DNA of 64,000 nucleotides from Oxyruncus cristatus (lineage: Eukaryota > Chordata > Aves > Passeriformes > Cotingidae): assembly GCA_013399855.1 (NCBI GenBank), contig VXAY01004337.1:522720-586719 (forward strand), given 5' to 3'. Under the pieces are notes generated by a model. It made no database searches. It had not been told where the DNA came from and saw nothing but the letters and a program-made list of their open reading frames with translations. The position numbers and the translations under genes were made by a program. Each line of letters opens with the position of its first letter. The stretch's first letter is position 1. This document shows positions 63,951-64,000 of this stretch, in pieces.

Positions 63951-64000
63951 ACAAGAATAAAAGTGTGAGTTCAAGTACTTGGTTTGACCAGAGACCAAGC

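Noticed and set aside
1..64000. tRNA, rRNA, snRNA, known microRNA seeds and CRISPR-like arrays
   Set aside because: I scanned by eye for B-box-like words, common snRNA starts and well-known microRNA mature sequences and found none. No regularly spaced direct repeats with unique spacers occur. A covariance-model search would be the proper test.

Overview
This is a vertebrate nuclear window and almost certainly a bird, probably a songbird. It is AT-rich and contains diverged CR1 LINE fragments, including short avian-type 3' ends. It also carries three roughly 1.0-1.1 kb solo LTRs of an endogenous retrovirus family; from memory these resemble the zebra finch TguLTR5 group, a name that has not been checked. 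I recognise no protein-coding exon, tRNA, rRNA, known microRNA or CRISPR array. Nearly all open frames are short chance ORFs, or they lie inside LTR or CR1 sequence.

Layout. 1-25,106: mostly unique AT-rich DNA, with one CR1 3' end (4563-4668, minus), simple repeats, a 20-bp tandem duplication (13803-13842) and an assembly gap of 26 N flanked by poly-T and duplicated sequence (14227-14360). 25,107-26,123: a solo LTR with a near-perfect 5-bp target duplication. 26,124-41,711: unique DNA with an old CR1 reverse-transcriptase fragment (29900-30400, minus), a 20-bp perfect palindrome (38660-38679) and a TAAT-rich block at about 40341-40560. 41,712-42,895: two minus-strand CR1 pieces. 42,915-43,290: a small, very CpG-dense island with an ORF running into a good splice donor. 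45,585-46,685: a second LTR with an N inside a 27-bp tandem duplication. 48,100-48,540: an enhancer-like unique block. 49,496-49,645: the only plus-strand CR1. 51,842-52,983: a third LTR with a perfect 5-bp duplication. 53,397-53,512: a 90-nt pure pyrimidine minisatellite that leads into a splice-acceptor-like site. 53,513-63,550: unique sequence with several perfect stem-loops. 63,551-63,950: a CR1 3' part, minus.

Eight of nine recognised retroelement pieces, including all three LTRs with their poly(A) signals, are on the minus strand. That would fit a long intron or a long noncoding transcript read on the plus strand, but the sample is small. The best lead for something new is the CpG island at 42.9-43.3 kb, because it cannot be explained by the flanking repeats. 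I saw no convincing novel multi-gene system.
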